Assembly: GCF_026210795.1 (NCBI RefSeq)
Contig: NC_089431.1
Location: 2,852,001-2,916,000 of the forward strand
Direction: 5' to 3'
Origin: Rhizophagus irregularis
Taxonomy: Eukaryota > Glomeromycota > Glomeromycetes > Glomerales > Glomeraceae
DNA length: 64,000 nt
Both the position numbers and the translations under genes were made by a program. Shown in pieces: positions 1-10,934 of the stretch; position 1 is the first letter of the stretch; each line of letters opens with the position of its first letter. The notes under the pieces are model-generated. The model searched no databases and was not told the DNA's origin. It saw nothing but the letters and a program-made list of their open reading frames with translations.

Positions 1-2
1 AG

Positions 3-194
3 AGTGGAGTAAAGACGGCAATTAACTTTGAAATATGGATCAATTTGGTCCGTACAGGCAAGCTGATTAGTTATGACGAAGAATTAAAAACTCAAGAAAG
101 AAATAGGGAAAACAAGAGGATTAAAATTGAAATTATTAAGGAATATTTTGATATTTCAGGGGTTAATTTTGACGAGATGGTTGGTAATGAGTAG
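3..194 (+). CDS. 3' end of a Glomeromycotina-type gene of unknown function (partial)
   Basis: The reading frame is open from the window edge to a TAG at 192-194, giving a 63-residue C-terminus. It contains NFEIWINLVRTGK and, near the end, IIKEYFD. The same two motifs occur in the same order at the C-terminus of the minus-strand gene at 4978-6505 (NFEIWLNLVRTG, IIKEYFDE), so the two are paralogues in convergent orientation about 5 kb apart. The 5' part lies outside the window, so start, exon number and length are unknown. I do not recognise a characterised family. The charged, glutamate/lysine-rich end after the motif differs between the paralogues, which suggests the conserved part ends near the IIKEYFD helix. 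Confidence is high that this is coding and low on role. Confidence 0.75.
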   Translation, partial: SGVKTAINFEIWINLVRTGKLISYDEELKTQERNRENKRIKIEIIKEYFDISGVNFDEMVGNE

Positions 195-465
195 GTATTT
201 ATAAATTAACATTATAAGTAATTTAGTAATTTTACATGAATAAAAGGCTAAATAATATGCAATCTTTTATTGTTTGCGCATTCTAACATTTGCTAAATAA
301 ACTTGCTATAATTGCTATCGTTTACTATCATAAATAAATAAATAAATAAATCAATTTGTGGCTTAGCCTATTTTTACATGAAAAAAACTCCGATATGTTA
401 TTTATGTATACGTTTTTATGTATTTATTTAAAAACGTTTTTTTTTTAATACATTTATTATTTACA
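195..465. other. AT-rich intergenic stretch
   Basis: The stretch lies between two converging 3' ends. It holds AT-rich DNA with a short (AAATA)n run near 333-350 and T-rich tracts. No gene or structured element was seen. Confidence 0.5.
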
Positions 466-939
466 TCAATTTGTTGTTAATGGTTTGGAACATTGTTCCA
501 GTTGGTTCGATATTTTGTTAAACGCTTCATCAGATATAGAATGGAGTACTTTTACATGTAAAAGACGTAGTCCTTGAATTAATTTATCTAAAAAATTAAA
601 TGTTAATTAATGATCTAGTTTAAAATTTTAAATTTATAATATTAAACATACCGTCCCATATTTTATTCTCTTTTTCTGCTGTTATTTCAAATTCCTCAAA
701 ACCATCATACTCTTCAGAAGTACCACTTTCTGTCTCTGAATTATCATTATCATAATTATCAATGATCTTAAAAGGTCCATAATCATAATCATCAAGAATT
801 TGATCATCGCTAAAATAATTGTAATTATTAGGAAAATGTAAGTTATATTTTTTATTATAAATAATCGATCAATTACCTTTTAGATGTATCTTCTAACACT
901 GAAGGAAATGGAACATCAAAGCTTTGATTATTACTGTCA
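466..939 (-). pseudogene. Decayed N-terminal gene of a Tnp2/CACTA-like DNA transposon, copy A
   Basis: Three exons can be read on the minus strand with matching phases: 877-939, 652-809 and 466-587, the last ending in TGA at 466-468. Introns start GTAATT and GTATGT and end in TTTTAG and TTTAG. The middle exon is very acidic (many D, N, E, S). The last exon holds the helix KLIQGLRLLHVKVLHSISD, nearly identical to copy B at 1338-2165. A 5' exon matching the Cys motif of copy B was not found, so the copy is incomplete. Copy B carries a C-x-C-x2-C motif like the N-terminus of fungal Tnp2-type CACTA transposase genes, which is why I place both there. No DDE catalytic region is present. Alternatively this is a host family derived from such elements. 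Confidence 0.5.
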
Positions 940-1337
940 CTAAAGTCATATTATAACAACAATTAGTAAATTAGTAAAAGTAATTTTTACTTTTAGCAAT
1001 GACAGTACGATATATTAGCTAATATTTTAGGAGGTATAATGATAATTTTAATTATTCGTAGATAAAGTAAAAAAATTGACTATGCTGATTTTAAATAAGG
1101 GCAATTTTAACAAATAAGGGAAGGTTTTCACTTTGACAATCTCAATTTAGTGTAGCGAGAGGTCCCTGACAATAGGAGAAATAATGGTAAGACAACAGTA
1201 AAACAAAAATTTTAAAAAACTTTCGTCCATTGATGAAACTTACCGAAAGTTCATCATTCCAAAAATATGCTTTTCTTTCATATTTAACGCTATACAACTG
1301 TTTTTGCAAGTATCATATTTTTGCGGTTTAAAAGGAA

Positions 1338-2165
1338 TTATGTTATTGATTTTTTTTTCAACTTATAAATTGTTAAATTAGAATTAATATTATCGAGTAT
1401 TTTGTTAAATGCAATATCGGATATCGAATGAAGTACTTTTGTATGTAAAAGGCGTAAGCCTTTGATCAATTCGTCTAAAATAAATAAAAAAAAGTAATTA
1501 AAAATTGTAATCACAATTATCGATGTAATATTAAATATATACCATCGTTTATGTCTTCTATGTCATTAAATTAATTGTCCATTTCTGTAAATTCATCATT
1601 CTCTTCAGAAACATCACTTTCAGTTTCCATATCTTCTACTTTATCATTTTCATCATTATCAAGACTTGGATTATCATCACAATCATAATCTTGATTTGGA
1701 TTGTTATTATTACCATTATCTTCATCAAGACTTGAATTATCATTATCACCATTATAATTTTCGTTATAATTGTTATAATCTTGACTTGGATTGTCATTGT
1801 CACCATTATAATCTTCTTGACTTGGATTATTATTATCGTCTTCATTATCAAGACTACTTTGATGAATAATATAATTAGCAAAAAGTAAAATTTACTTTTT
1901 GTTATAATTTCATTAATTACCTCTCATTATCTGAAAGACTATTCACCGAATTTATATCCGATTTATCTAATTCATCAAACTTTCTTTTTTCAGCTACATT
2001 ATAACTTGAAATTGATTCACTACTGCTTTCTGTTTCTGATTCATTAATTTTTTCAATACATGCTTTTTCTTTTTCTTGATGTTTTTTAAAAGTTTTTTTG
2101 GTAGACAACCACTTTCCACCACCAGGATTTATTTTACAGGTACGGCAAGAGCAAAAATATTGCAT
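1338..2165 (-). pseudogene. N-terminal gene of a Tnp2/CACTA-like DNA transposon, copy B
   Basis: Three phase-consistent exons on the minus strand: 1921-2165 (ATG at 2165), 1543-1856 and 1338-1474. Exon 1 begins MQYFCSCRTCK and continues with a Gly-rich turn and a Lys/His stretch. This C-x-C-x2-C pattern resembles the zinc-type N-terminus of fungal Tnp2/CACTA transposases. Exon 2 is a long D/N/S/Q-rich tract built from imperfect repeats (DNPSQDYNN-like), so its DNA also reads as an unrelated frame on the plus strand. An in-frame TAA lies near the end of exon 2, at about 1572, so this copy is probably broken. Exon 3 carries LIKGLRLLHTKVLHSISD, as in copy A. The two copies lie in tandem about 400 bp apart, suggesting a local duplication. 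No catalytic domain is attached. Confidence 0.5.
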
Positions 2166-2781
2166 TATTATAAGAGCTGTAAATTAGAAGTTTTTTTTTC
2201 ACATCACATTATGTAACGATATCTTAAATCTATATAATTAAAAAAAAGATTGTGAGACATGTAAACGTTTAGATTACCTCGTATTTGTACTAATCCTAAT
2301 AAGTAAAATAGATCACTAATGTATTTATTATTTTGAGACAAATTTTTTTGTGACGAATCGCTAAACAATTGTAACATTCACACGATTCATTAATATTTGC
2401 ATAAATTATATATAACATTACTCTATTTATCTTTTATATGATAATGACAATAAAAACCTAGACCTATTCACATGACAAATAAGGCATAATTACTTTCTTA
2501 GTTTATGATAATAACAGTAAAAAACTAGACCTATTCACATTGCAAATAAGGCATATCATTACTTTCTTAATTTGATGGCCAGCTTCCATTCCCGGACAGG
2601 GCTGCGCTAGTATCATCTGAAAAAAAAATTTTTTATTTTGGGGTACACATGCTAATGATCTTATGCACCCTGTTTTCATCACAAATAAATACACAATTGT
2701 TTTAACTTTTTAACTAGCGTGTAAATATTTTTATTATTTTTGAAAAAAGAGTAAAATGAGTGGTGAGTTTTTTTGTATAAA
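2166..2781. other. Intergenic stretch with a short direct repeat and a GC-richer patch
   Basis: Two near-identical segments of about 55 bp (near 2442-2497 and 2503-2565) share CTAGACCTATTCACAT and AATAAGGCATA, spaced about 60 bp apart. Next to them, 2575-2680 is GC-richer than its surroundings (GGACAGGGCTGCGCTAG) and could be part of a dispersed repeat such as a SINE, but I could not define ends, pol III boxes or a tail. No gene was seen. Confidence 0.35.
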
Positions 2782-3597
2782 GGGTTTTAACCTTCTTTGA
2801 TAAGGTTTTTTATATTGCTCTTTTTCATTTATGTCGCTGTTGCCTTTTTAATAAAGGTTTTTAACCTTCGTTGATAAGGTTTTTTATGTTGCCTTTTTTG
2901 ATAAAGGTTTTTTATGCCGCCTTTTTTGATAAAGGTTTTTATGTCGCGTTTTCTTTTTATGTTGCCTTTTTTTGATAAAGGTTTTTTATGCCACCTTTTT
3001 TGATAAAGGTTTTTTATGTTGCCTTTTTTGATAAAGGTTTTTTATGCCGCCTTTTTTGATAAAGGTTTTTATGTCGCGTTTTCTTTTTATGTTGCCTTTT
3101 TTTGATAAAGGTTTTTTATGCCACCTTTTTTGATAAAGGTTTTTTATGTTGCCTTTTTTGATAAAGGTTTTTTATGCCACCTTTTTTGATAAAGGTTTTT
3201 TATGTCGCCTTTTTCTGATAAAGGTTTTTTATGTCGCCTTTTTTGATAAAGGTTTTTGATGTCGCCTTTTTTGATAAAGGTTTTTTATGTCGCCTTTTTC
3301 TGATAAAGGTTTTTATGTCGCGTTTTCTTTTTATGTTGCCTTTTTTTGATAAAGGTTTTTTATGCCACCTTTTTTGATAAAGGTTTTTTATGTTGCCTTT
3401 TTTGATAAAGGTTTTTTATGCCACCTTTTTTGATAAAGGTTTTTTATGTTGCCTTTTTTGATAAAGGTTTTTTATGCCACCTTTTTTGATAAAGGTTTTT
3501 TATGTCGCCTTTTTCTGATAAAGGTTTTTATGTCGCCTTTTTCTGATAAAGGTTTTTATGTCGCCTTTTTCTGATAAAGGCTTTTTATGATGCCTTT
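2782..3597. repeat. 28-bp minisatellite array with higher-order units
   Basis: About 28 tandem copies of a 28-bp unit close to GATAAAGGTTTTTTATGYCG followed by CCTTTTTT. Units differ mainly at the YG position (GCC, GTC, GTT) and in the length of T runs. A longer variant carrying TCGCGTTTTCTTTTTATG recurs near 2943, 3070 and 3316, giving a higher-order period of several units. The first 100 bp (2782-2880) hold diverged units with AACCTTC. The array lies immediately upstream of the Hsp20-like gene and is T-rich on the plus strand. No open frame spans it. Confidence 0.9.
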
Positions 3598-3616
3598 CTT
3601 TTCTCATTTACACTTA

Positions 3617-4566
3617 AGAATCTTGCCACCCCGACACTTGCGCGCTGTTTCTTGGCGGAAGTAATCTTGAGGATCTTAAATCCTCAGCATTAGAAGATTT
3701 GATTAAAAAAAATGATGAGATTCCACAAAATTTTGTTCATGTGGTAAAAAAAAAAAGATGAGTATGTATAAACTTATTAATAATGGTTTAAAATTTTAAA
3801 TTTTTAATGAACTAATGGAGAATTTTAAACTTTTTAGTTATGGGTTTATACATTTTAATAATGTACAAGAAAAAGACAATTTCTTTTACAGTGTAAGAGG
3901 AGCTAAATTTAAAATTGAAGAGGAGAAAAATATTACTGTTAAATTTCAACCTATCAAGAGAAAGAGTAACGAATCTCTTCATAGCGAATACCGTAATAAA
4001 CCTGTAATTTGATAATTTTTTAAGAAATATCAAAGCATAAGTTATTAAGTTATTATTATTAAAGTATTTATTAACTTATAGGGTTCTACTTGGCAACCAT
4101 ATTATAACCTTTATGATGATAGGTAACGTTCTCATTTTAATTTTAATATATAAATTAAAAAATTTACTGATAGTTTACTTTTAATATTCATTATATAGTT
4201 CCCATTTCATCATTGTTCTTTGCCTTCCTTCTATTACAAATAAGGACGAAATCAAATTATTCACGGAAGGCGAAGAAAATATAATAATTTCCGGAGAATA
4301 TAAAGAACTCGATTTTGCAGGAAGCATTTTAAAAAAATCGATACCGGTCGGCGATTTCGAATATGTTATAACATTACCATCAAAGTAAGTTGTTAAATTA
4401 ATAAATTATATATTTATTATTATGCATATCCACTAACTTTTATTGATATGATAGAATTGAATTAACTAGTAAAGTAAAAATAGAAAAAATAGAAAATTCA
4501 AATATGTTTAAATTTGTAATAAAAAAATCACAAGAAAATAAACGAATAAAGCTTGATGTTGAATAA
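3617..4566 (+). CDS. Hsp20/alpha-crystallin-like protein, multi-exon
   Basis: Phase-consistent exons: 3838-4003, 4082-4122, 4199-4384 and 4455-4566 (TAA), with introns starting GTAATT, GTAACG and GTAAGT. An earlier coding block at about 3617-3755 (LKSSALEDLIKKNDEIPQNF) probably belongs to it, but a run of 11 A near 3750 leaves the frame one base out, so assembly error or a break is possible and the true start is unknown. Exons 3-4 show the alpha-crystallin order: HFIIVLCLP, then DEIKLF, IIISGEY, then VGDFEYVITLP and a C-terminal strand FKFVIKK. These match the strand pattern of Hsp20 (DIKV, ISGE, F.R...LP). The upstream block with YGFIHF and FFYSVRG faintly recalls a cold-shock fold. Likely a cytosolic chaperone-type protein; the family call is moderate. 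Confidence 0.55.
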
Positions 4567-4977
4567 TCGTTATTTGGTTGCACAATGATATCCTGAATTG
4601 CCATAATTTCGAAAAATTTCATAATACCGATACTTCATAAGCCTGAAAGGCAAAATCCCGAAATGAATAATCCCAAAAAGACTTATTATTAGTTAAAAGA
4701 AAAAAAACTATAATTTATTATTGATAGCGAACAAGTACCATAATATATGAAGATTATTGTAATACGTGTATATTATTTTCAATCAAAAAAATTATACAAA
4801 AAGTAAAATTTTCTTTTTGATAAATGTAATAAAGCGAATTTAGCAAATTTAACAAATTTTTTATTTAAACATATTGCATTATTAGCATTATAATGAATAC
4901 TACAAATTGTTTCTTTTACATCTAAAATACAAATTTCTACATTATTATTATACAAATTTCTACATTATTATTATTTA
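4567..4977. other. AT-rich spacer between two converging 3' ends
   Basis: The stretch lies between the plus-strand Hsp20-like gene and the minus-strand gene ending at 4978. It has AT-rich sequence and a small direct repeat ACAAATTTCTACATTATTAT near 4930-4975. Nothing coding was seen. Confidence 0.4.
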
Positions 4978-6505
4978 TTATTCATCGTCATCATCAGTAA
5001 TAAAATCCTTTAGATTTTTTTCATCGACTTCATCAAAATATTCTTTAATAATATTAAGCTTTACTTCTTTCATGAACTTCTTTCCTTCTTCGCACATACT
5101 TGTACCATTTTTGTAATCAGCTATCTGTCCCGTCCTTACCAAATTAAGCCAAATTTCAAAATTGGCGGCAGAATTCATTGAACTCTTAAAAAAACACGCG
5201 CTTAATTCTTCAAAAGAATCAATTAAACGCCAGTCTTCATTTGAAAGTAAGAGTAATCGGTATATTCTCGGTGCCCGCTGTAACATTAAACTCATATTTT
5301 GCAAAGAAATTTGTGGAAAATATTTGACAACAATTGATTTTGCTTGTGATCTTGCCGTCTCGCTTTTACTTCGACTTAGATTTAACGCACAAAATGCTTG
5401 AAGTCGTGTATACGCCTTAAACACCTCAACATGGAATCTTAATTCCTTCCTTCTGGACATTTCTTTGTTAATTTGTTCCTTTACTTCACCATTAACAGAT
5501 TGATAAATATTTTCGGCTAATTTTTTTGCAATATATTTGAAATTAACCGAAAAATTATCTCCTTGTTGAACCTTAATTGGTACTTTAGTAACCAATTCCA
5601 AACTACCTCCAACTTGATTCAAATTTACACTCTAAGTCCCTTTAAAGAATTTGAATTCTTGGTTATTTTGAGAAATGATCTTTAAATGGTCTAGTAAGGC
5701 TTTACGATAAATCTCTTTTTTTGGAAATATGATCTTATCACGCATAGGAGGTTCTTGAGGAAGTCTCAAGAATAAACCTAATAAGATATGTAAATCTTTG
5801 CCAACATTAATAGCGCTGGGACAAATTTCTTTAATTTTTTTCTTCTGAAAATAATCAGCGTACTGATTTGAACGTAATATTAATGTACTCTCAGAATCAA
5901 CGACTGATATGGTGCCTTCAGAGATGTTAAATGTAACACTTAAGACTCCATGTTGTTTCATATTATCTAAATAATGAAACAATACATCGATAAAGTTGGT
6001 TCCAAATTTATTGATCTCTCGTTCCATCTCTCTTGAATCTTCTGCGAAAATATCAAATATTTATTACGCGGGCAGGAATAATAAAATTTAATAAAACGTC
6101 AATAATAATTTTAATTGCAAACCTGTTTCTTGAGGTGATGACTTAGTCTTGACTCTTTTGTCTGAATTATTAAATTATTTTCATTATTATCATTTGCTTA
6201 AAAAAAGTAACATAAATTAAAGTGGTATTGTATTGACTTACATTTTTTATTATTTACTTGCGAATTTTCCTCCTGTTCAGTAGTTACTCGAGATGATGAT
6301 TCATGATCATATTGTTGAGACGATGTTTCTATTAAAGTAAAAAAAAATCGTAAATAGAAATCATAGAATATCTAATTAGTTAACTTTGCAAACCTGTTTC
6401 AGGATGTTCTTCAGACTGAGCAGAAGTATTATTAAATTGAAAAGGTAAAATAGCTGTTTTTAGTAGGTGAATATTTCGTATTTTTACTGGTTTTGAGAAG
6501 TCCAT
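4978..6505 (-). CDS. Four-exon gene of unknown function with an internal in-frame TAG
   Basis: Exons on the minus strand: 6394-6505 (ATG), 6242-6328, 6123-6161 and 4978-6041; all phases agree and the exon lengths sum to 1302 nt. Introns are short, with GTTTGC or GTAAGT donors and AG acceptors; exons 1 and 3 end with the same PETG/QETG-like junction, hinting at a duplicated small exon. The product would be 433 codons: a polar N-terminus (about 80 residues), a middle part with INKFGTNFIDVLFHYLDN, and a helical C-terminus with YFPQISLQNMSLMLQRAPRI and NFEIWLNLVRTG, ending in an acidic tail. A TAG at 5632-5634 interrupts the last exon without any frame change and no splice site removes it. Either the gene is recently broken, there are two products, or the base is an error. 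Paralogue of the gene at 3-194; I recognise no known domain. Confidence 0.7.
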
Positions 6506-7023
6506 ATTTTTTTTCAAATTGCAATAAAATTGGTAAAAGAAATTCGGTAATTTGAAAAAAAAGAGAAACCAAAAAAACGAAATTTTAAATATTTTTCATA
6601 AAATTTTTTTAATCGTAATACGTAATTCGACTTTTTTAAAAAAAAAATCTGAAATAAAAAATCGAACTACATCAGATAAAAAAAAAAAAATTATCTAATT
6701 ACGTTGGCATTTTTATTTTTATTTTAAGAATATATTTAGTATATTTTTTGCCGATCGATTTTAATATCGAAATATTTCATACTTAAATTATTGGTAAATT
6801 AATTTTAAGGATATTTTGCATATCCAATAAGAATATTTTAAATATCCATTAATATTACAATTCAAAAGTTCAGTATATTTTTTGTATAATTTAAAATAAT
6901 TTATTATTATAAAATTCTATTTAAATAAACCGTCTGTTCAATTTTTAGTATATTTTAAGAATATTATCACTGTATAAGGATATTTTAACCATAAAACTAG
7001 AACATTTTAAGGATGTGGACTTT
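6506..7023. promoter_or_regulatory. AT-rich intergenic stretch between two minus-strand genes
   Basis: Upstream region of the gene at 4978-6505, with poly(A)/poly(T) tracts at 6513-6690. The block 6730-7015 repeats a short motif (AAGGATATTTT and TTTAGTATATTTT forms) several times. It marks the left side of the compositional change to the GC-richer island. No gene was seen. Confidence 0.4.
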
Positions 7024-7281
7024 TTATAGGGCTGGTGTTTGCCCATCCCGAAACATTTTATCCATCTTCTTTTGATGATAATTTGCTTTCGAATGGCATT
7101 TACTTATATGCCAATTACAATACCCATATTTTGATGCTGTCGGTCTTATACACCCATCTTGTTTGCATAGAGATCGCTGGCGTCTTTTCCAGTGAATACT
7201 ACACCCTTCTGGTCGCGTACTTCCACCTCCACAAACAATCCCTTCATCGGAGAGATACTGGCAAATATATTTGGCTCCCAT
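7024..7281 (-). CDS. Small Cys/His-rich (probable zinc-binding) protein
   Basis: 85 residues, ATG at 7279-7281. It shows two Cys/His clusters: C8-QYL then C17 and C27 with H30, and C39, C44, then C54 and H58, a spacing compatible with two treble-clef-like zinc sites. The first cluster (CQYL..G..C......GCSIHW) follows the same order as CNWLLVGK..FC......YCASH in the protein at 17534-17803, so the two look related. It is divergent from the primase-helicase gene, with only 124 bp between the start codons, so the pair may share a promoter. Small proteins with a C-x-[WY]..G..C..C-x2-H pattern are known to me from large eukaryotic DNA viruses and from glomeromycete genomes; that link is an inference. 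The precise role is unknown. Confidence 0.55.
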   Translation of the reverse strand: MGAKYICQYLSDEGIVCGGGSTRPEGCSIHWKRRQRSLCKQDGCIRPTASKYGYCNWHISKCHSKANYHQKKMDKMFRDGQTPAL

Positions 7282-7405
7282 TTGATATTATTCCGGTTAA
7301 TCTTTACTGTCTATAATAATATTTATTTTTATTTTAAACTTTTTTACAAGGGTATTATATACCAAATCCCAGGTATACTAAATAACATATCCGAAAATTT
7401 TTACT

Positions 7406-10400
7406 ATGACCGAACATTCCGAGCTTTCAGAGTTCCTCGATGCGCCCTCCGCCCCGTACTATTGTGGGTTTAAACTTTCCAATATAGGTGCATTTCTATA
7501 TAAAATTCGCGATGATAGTATTAGACTGAGACATTTTTTAGGTGCAGACAATGCGGATGAAATAGAAGCCATACTCTCAGATCGCGAAGGTCATTCTTTG
7601 CACGAAATCATCGATGCTGATGAACCACTCCGCCCCATTATAGATTTTGACTTACTAGTAGAAGCATTAAATGCTATTACCCCCAAGCTTTCAAGCGGTC
7701 AGGCAAAAAATTTACTTTGTCGCGCCTTTAGAGATACTTGCCTAGAAATATTCCCAGAATGGGATAAAGAAACTATGTCTATTGCTGAAAGTAGTGATGA
7801 GAAAAAAATATCTCTACATGTCTTAACTTTCGGCATGAGACTTCCAAATATCGCTAAGGTTTCAGCTTTCACCAAACTTGTTCGCAAGAAACTTCCAGCA
7901 GGATTACAGAAAAAAGGGATAATTGATAATATAACAAATATAGGTTCTTTCAAATCTTTCTCCTTACGAATACTTGGAACGCCCAAATACGATAAAAAAA
8001 CAGACAAACATGTTCGTATAAAAAAAGTTATTCGTCCAAAAGATGGATCCATCTTTGACTTTATGATTCGTCCACCCAATGATGATTCTAGAGTCATTGA
8101 CAGTCCTCTTTTGGTTGTTCCAGAGTCAGAAGTTAACAGATGTTTGAAGAAAAATAATGATACAAATAATGAAATTACCCAGGCTGATTTCGATTTTGTG
8201 GAATCGTTACGTGGGGGAAACGGTATCGAAGGGTATACTCTCTCATTCCCCTCAGATAACATTCCAGACTTGTTTCCATTAACTCGCAACTCCCCATCAC
8301 ACTGCCCAATATGTGATCGGGAACATGAAAGTGATAACGGATATATCTTACGAAATAAAAAAACATATAGATTTTATTGTCATCGTGCAAACCACGAAAG
8401 AGAACCTGGAACTAGAAATCCCTCAGTAAAGCTTACCATTAGTGAAACTGCTTTGCAACAGGAACAAAAGCTTCCGAGTCCTATAAAATTAGACCAATCC
8501 AGAATTTCTGACCCAAATGACCGTTTTGTATGGGAAGATTTAATTGATATGTGTACCTCTGGGCGAAAATTTTCTCGTAATGAGATTTATGACGCAATTC
8601 AGGCAACAGTCACCTGTATTCAAACGACATCAAGATTATGGGTACTCAAGACAGAAAATACAAATGGTGGGCTTTATTTTGATATGGCGCCAAAACTAGA
8701 TCTTGCCAAGTATGAAGTTAACTTAGTTGAGCTAGGAGGAGAGCCGGTGAAGTTAATTAATTTAATAGATCGGGCGGTTACCAAAGGTCTAATTCTTTAC
8801 CACAATATTAATTTTCTTCCATATCCGCTAAATACTCCAGCTTATGATACAAAGTTCTTTAATCTTTTCATAGGATTTTAGCTAAGCCAGCGCCAGAAAT
8901 TAATAAAGAAATTATGGATCCGATTCTCTGGCATGTGAAGAACGTAATCTGTAGTGAAGATGAAAGGCTTAACGAATATATCTGGAACTGGTGGGCATAT
9001 TTAGTTCAGAAGCCAGAGAAGAAACCCCGAACTATCTTAGTTCTTAAATTTACATTACAACAGTGCGGGAAAAATATCATCACTGATTTTATTGGTGACA
9101 AAGTCTTGGGGTCACACCTCCATTTTGCAACGTCAGATCTGGAGAAAATTCTTGGGCATTTTAATAGTGCCATCCAAACTCGAAAGCTTATTGTTATGAA
9201 TGAGACTGGGATGTCTAGTGGGGAATGGCATAGATTTAACGGGCATCTCAAATCACTCATAACAGAACGAATGGTAGCTATAGAACGCAAAGGCCTTGAA
9301 ACTGTACGAATAAATGATTATGCTGGGTATATGGTTACAAGCAATCAGGATGCCCGCTCAAAATAGATATAGGGGATTCTCATATAGTCTGTTTTGATGT
9401 CTCTGCGTGCTGTAGAGGCAATATACCATATTTTGACCGGCTAGGTGAAATTCTAGACCATCCTGATGTACCAGGAGTAGTAATGTCATACCTTCTTAGC
9501 CGTAACTTAACAAATTGGAGTCCAGGAAAAATTCCTACAACTAAAATGAAGATAGAAACAATGCGAAGACAACTTCCTAATCCTATTCGATTTATAATTG
9601 ATTATATTCTACCTTGGCCTGAAAATTGTATTAATAGGTTTAGTTGTAAAAAGGTATACCAGGATTATCTTGAATGGTGTGAGTGTAATGGAGAGAAGCC
9701 ATTGGCTAAGAAGGATGCTAGAACTAAATTTTTACTAATTAGTATTGATCAGACACGTTCACGAGATAATGGAGTAAGAGTATATCAGTATATACTTGAC
9801 CGCCCCAAGATCGTAGCCAAGCTCTATGAATCTGGCTTAGGTGATATGGAAGAATTTTCTGATATATCTCAAGACGACTTGCCCGAAAATGAGATTACAG
9901 ACATACCTATATTCAATGTGCCAGAAACGGTCCTAGAGGGACCAACTATTCCCCAGAAAATAACCCCACCTCAACCGGAAGAGAATCTCCCTCCAAGGGG
10001 TAAGAAAGCGGATAAACAGGACAATTCGACCCAAGTTCTCTTTGACTATGAGGCAGAACAAGCTGAACTCCCAGGTGCTTCAACATCTAGGACATCCGAG
10101 ACTTCTAAACCACCTGAGCCAGTAATCGATAAGTCTGAAGTTAATAAGCTTTCCAAAACTAACGAACCCATAAGTAAAAACACGAATACGCCCCCTAAAG
10201 AAACAACTAGCAAGCTTCCCGATTTTTCTAAGCCTATCAATGAAGTATCGTCTGCCATACTTCTATCAAGAGCCCAGCGCGAAGAGCGTCTCAGAAAAAA
10301 GGCAGTCGAACTCGGCGAGAATCCAGATGCCTTCGTGACTATCACTGAAAAAAACCGACTCGATTCCATTGCATTCCGTGATAGGATGGAAACTGATTCA

Positions 10401-10565
10401 CGAATATGTGATTGGGCTATAGAGACTGAAGAAGATCCCAAAGAATATATGGACATGAAAGTACGGGAAAGATTAATAGGAGAAGAAATAATTCGTCGTA
10501 GTGCGAGGATGATGGAGTTACATCCTCCTGGCTTGATACCGATGAGAAATGGAAAAAAACGGTAA
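7406..10565 (+). CDS. Primase-helicase: AEP-like primase plus SF3 (D5-like) helicase, interrupted
   Basis: About 1,050 codons in three consecutive blocks. N-terminal block: PLRPIIDFD (D80, D82) followed by S-x-H at 136-138, the order of archaeo-eukaryotic primase motifs I and II, then a zinc site CPIC...H...C..H near residue 300. Second block: an SF3 helicase core with QQCGKN (Walker A region), KLIVMNETG (Walker B) and YMVTSNQD (motif C). Third block: the usual post-helicase segment (NIPYFDRL, NLTNWSPGKIPTTK) and a polar, Ser/Pro/Glu-rich tail of about 200 residues. Such fusions prime and unwind DNA for replication in large DNA viruses and in some plasmids and transposons. The reading frame has about two interruptions, so this copy is probably inactive unless these are assembly errors. 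Together with the tyrosine recombinase downstream it points to a replicating, integrating element; no capsid gene accompanies it. Confidence 0.7.
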
Positions 10566-10934
10566 GCATACTCCAGGAGAATGGTATGCTTTGGTAAAGA
10601 GTGAATAAGAGTGGGTTAATTAATATTAGTAAGGATGGGACTTTCGTTCTTTACAACTAAGCGATATATTATTCCAAATTATTATTATATTTTTTTTTAT
10701 CATATCTACCCACAATTTTCAAATATATATAAAAGATATCCCGGCCGGAGCAGGTGGCTCAAAGAGACCTCCCATAAGTTATATATTTTTTCCCTTTCTC
10801 TAACCCTTCGATAGTTTTTACCGACCATGGGGTAGTGAAATTACGGAATATTTTTCGAATTGAACTTTTCCCACATAATATAATCTGAATACCACAGATT
10901 ATCTAATTACTACATATAATCTACATACCACATA
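10566..10934. promoter_or_regulatory. Spacer upstream of the recombinase gene
   Basis: 369 bp. A GC-richer patch at 10739-10780 (CCCGGCCGGAGCAGGTGGCT) stands in otherwise AT-rich DNA. Just before the recombinase start there is a tandem run of ATAATCTGAATACCACA-like and ATAATCTACATACCACA-like units (10878-10933), probably part of its promoter or leader. No terminator can be assigned. Confidence 0.35.

Noticed and set aside
1636-1881. Open frames on both strands made of I/M/K or Y/H/D repeats
   Set aside because: These are other frames of the acidic repeat exon of copy B (1543-1856); composition alone keeps them open.
2575-2680. Possible SINE with tRNA-like head
   Set aside because: GC-richer than its surroundings but without clear A/B boxes, tail or target duplication; left as an unassigned patch.
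7699-8289. 196-codon minus-strand frame
   Set aside because: It is the complement of the primase-helicase coding sequence, whose motifs support the plus strand.
10739-10790. Possible tRNA-like or pol III sequence
   Set aside because: GCAGGTGGCT recalls an A box, but no cloverleaf or B box could be formed.
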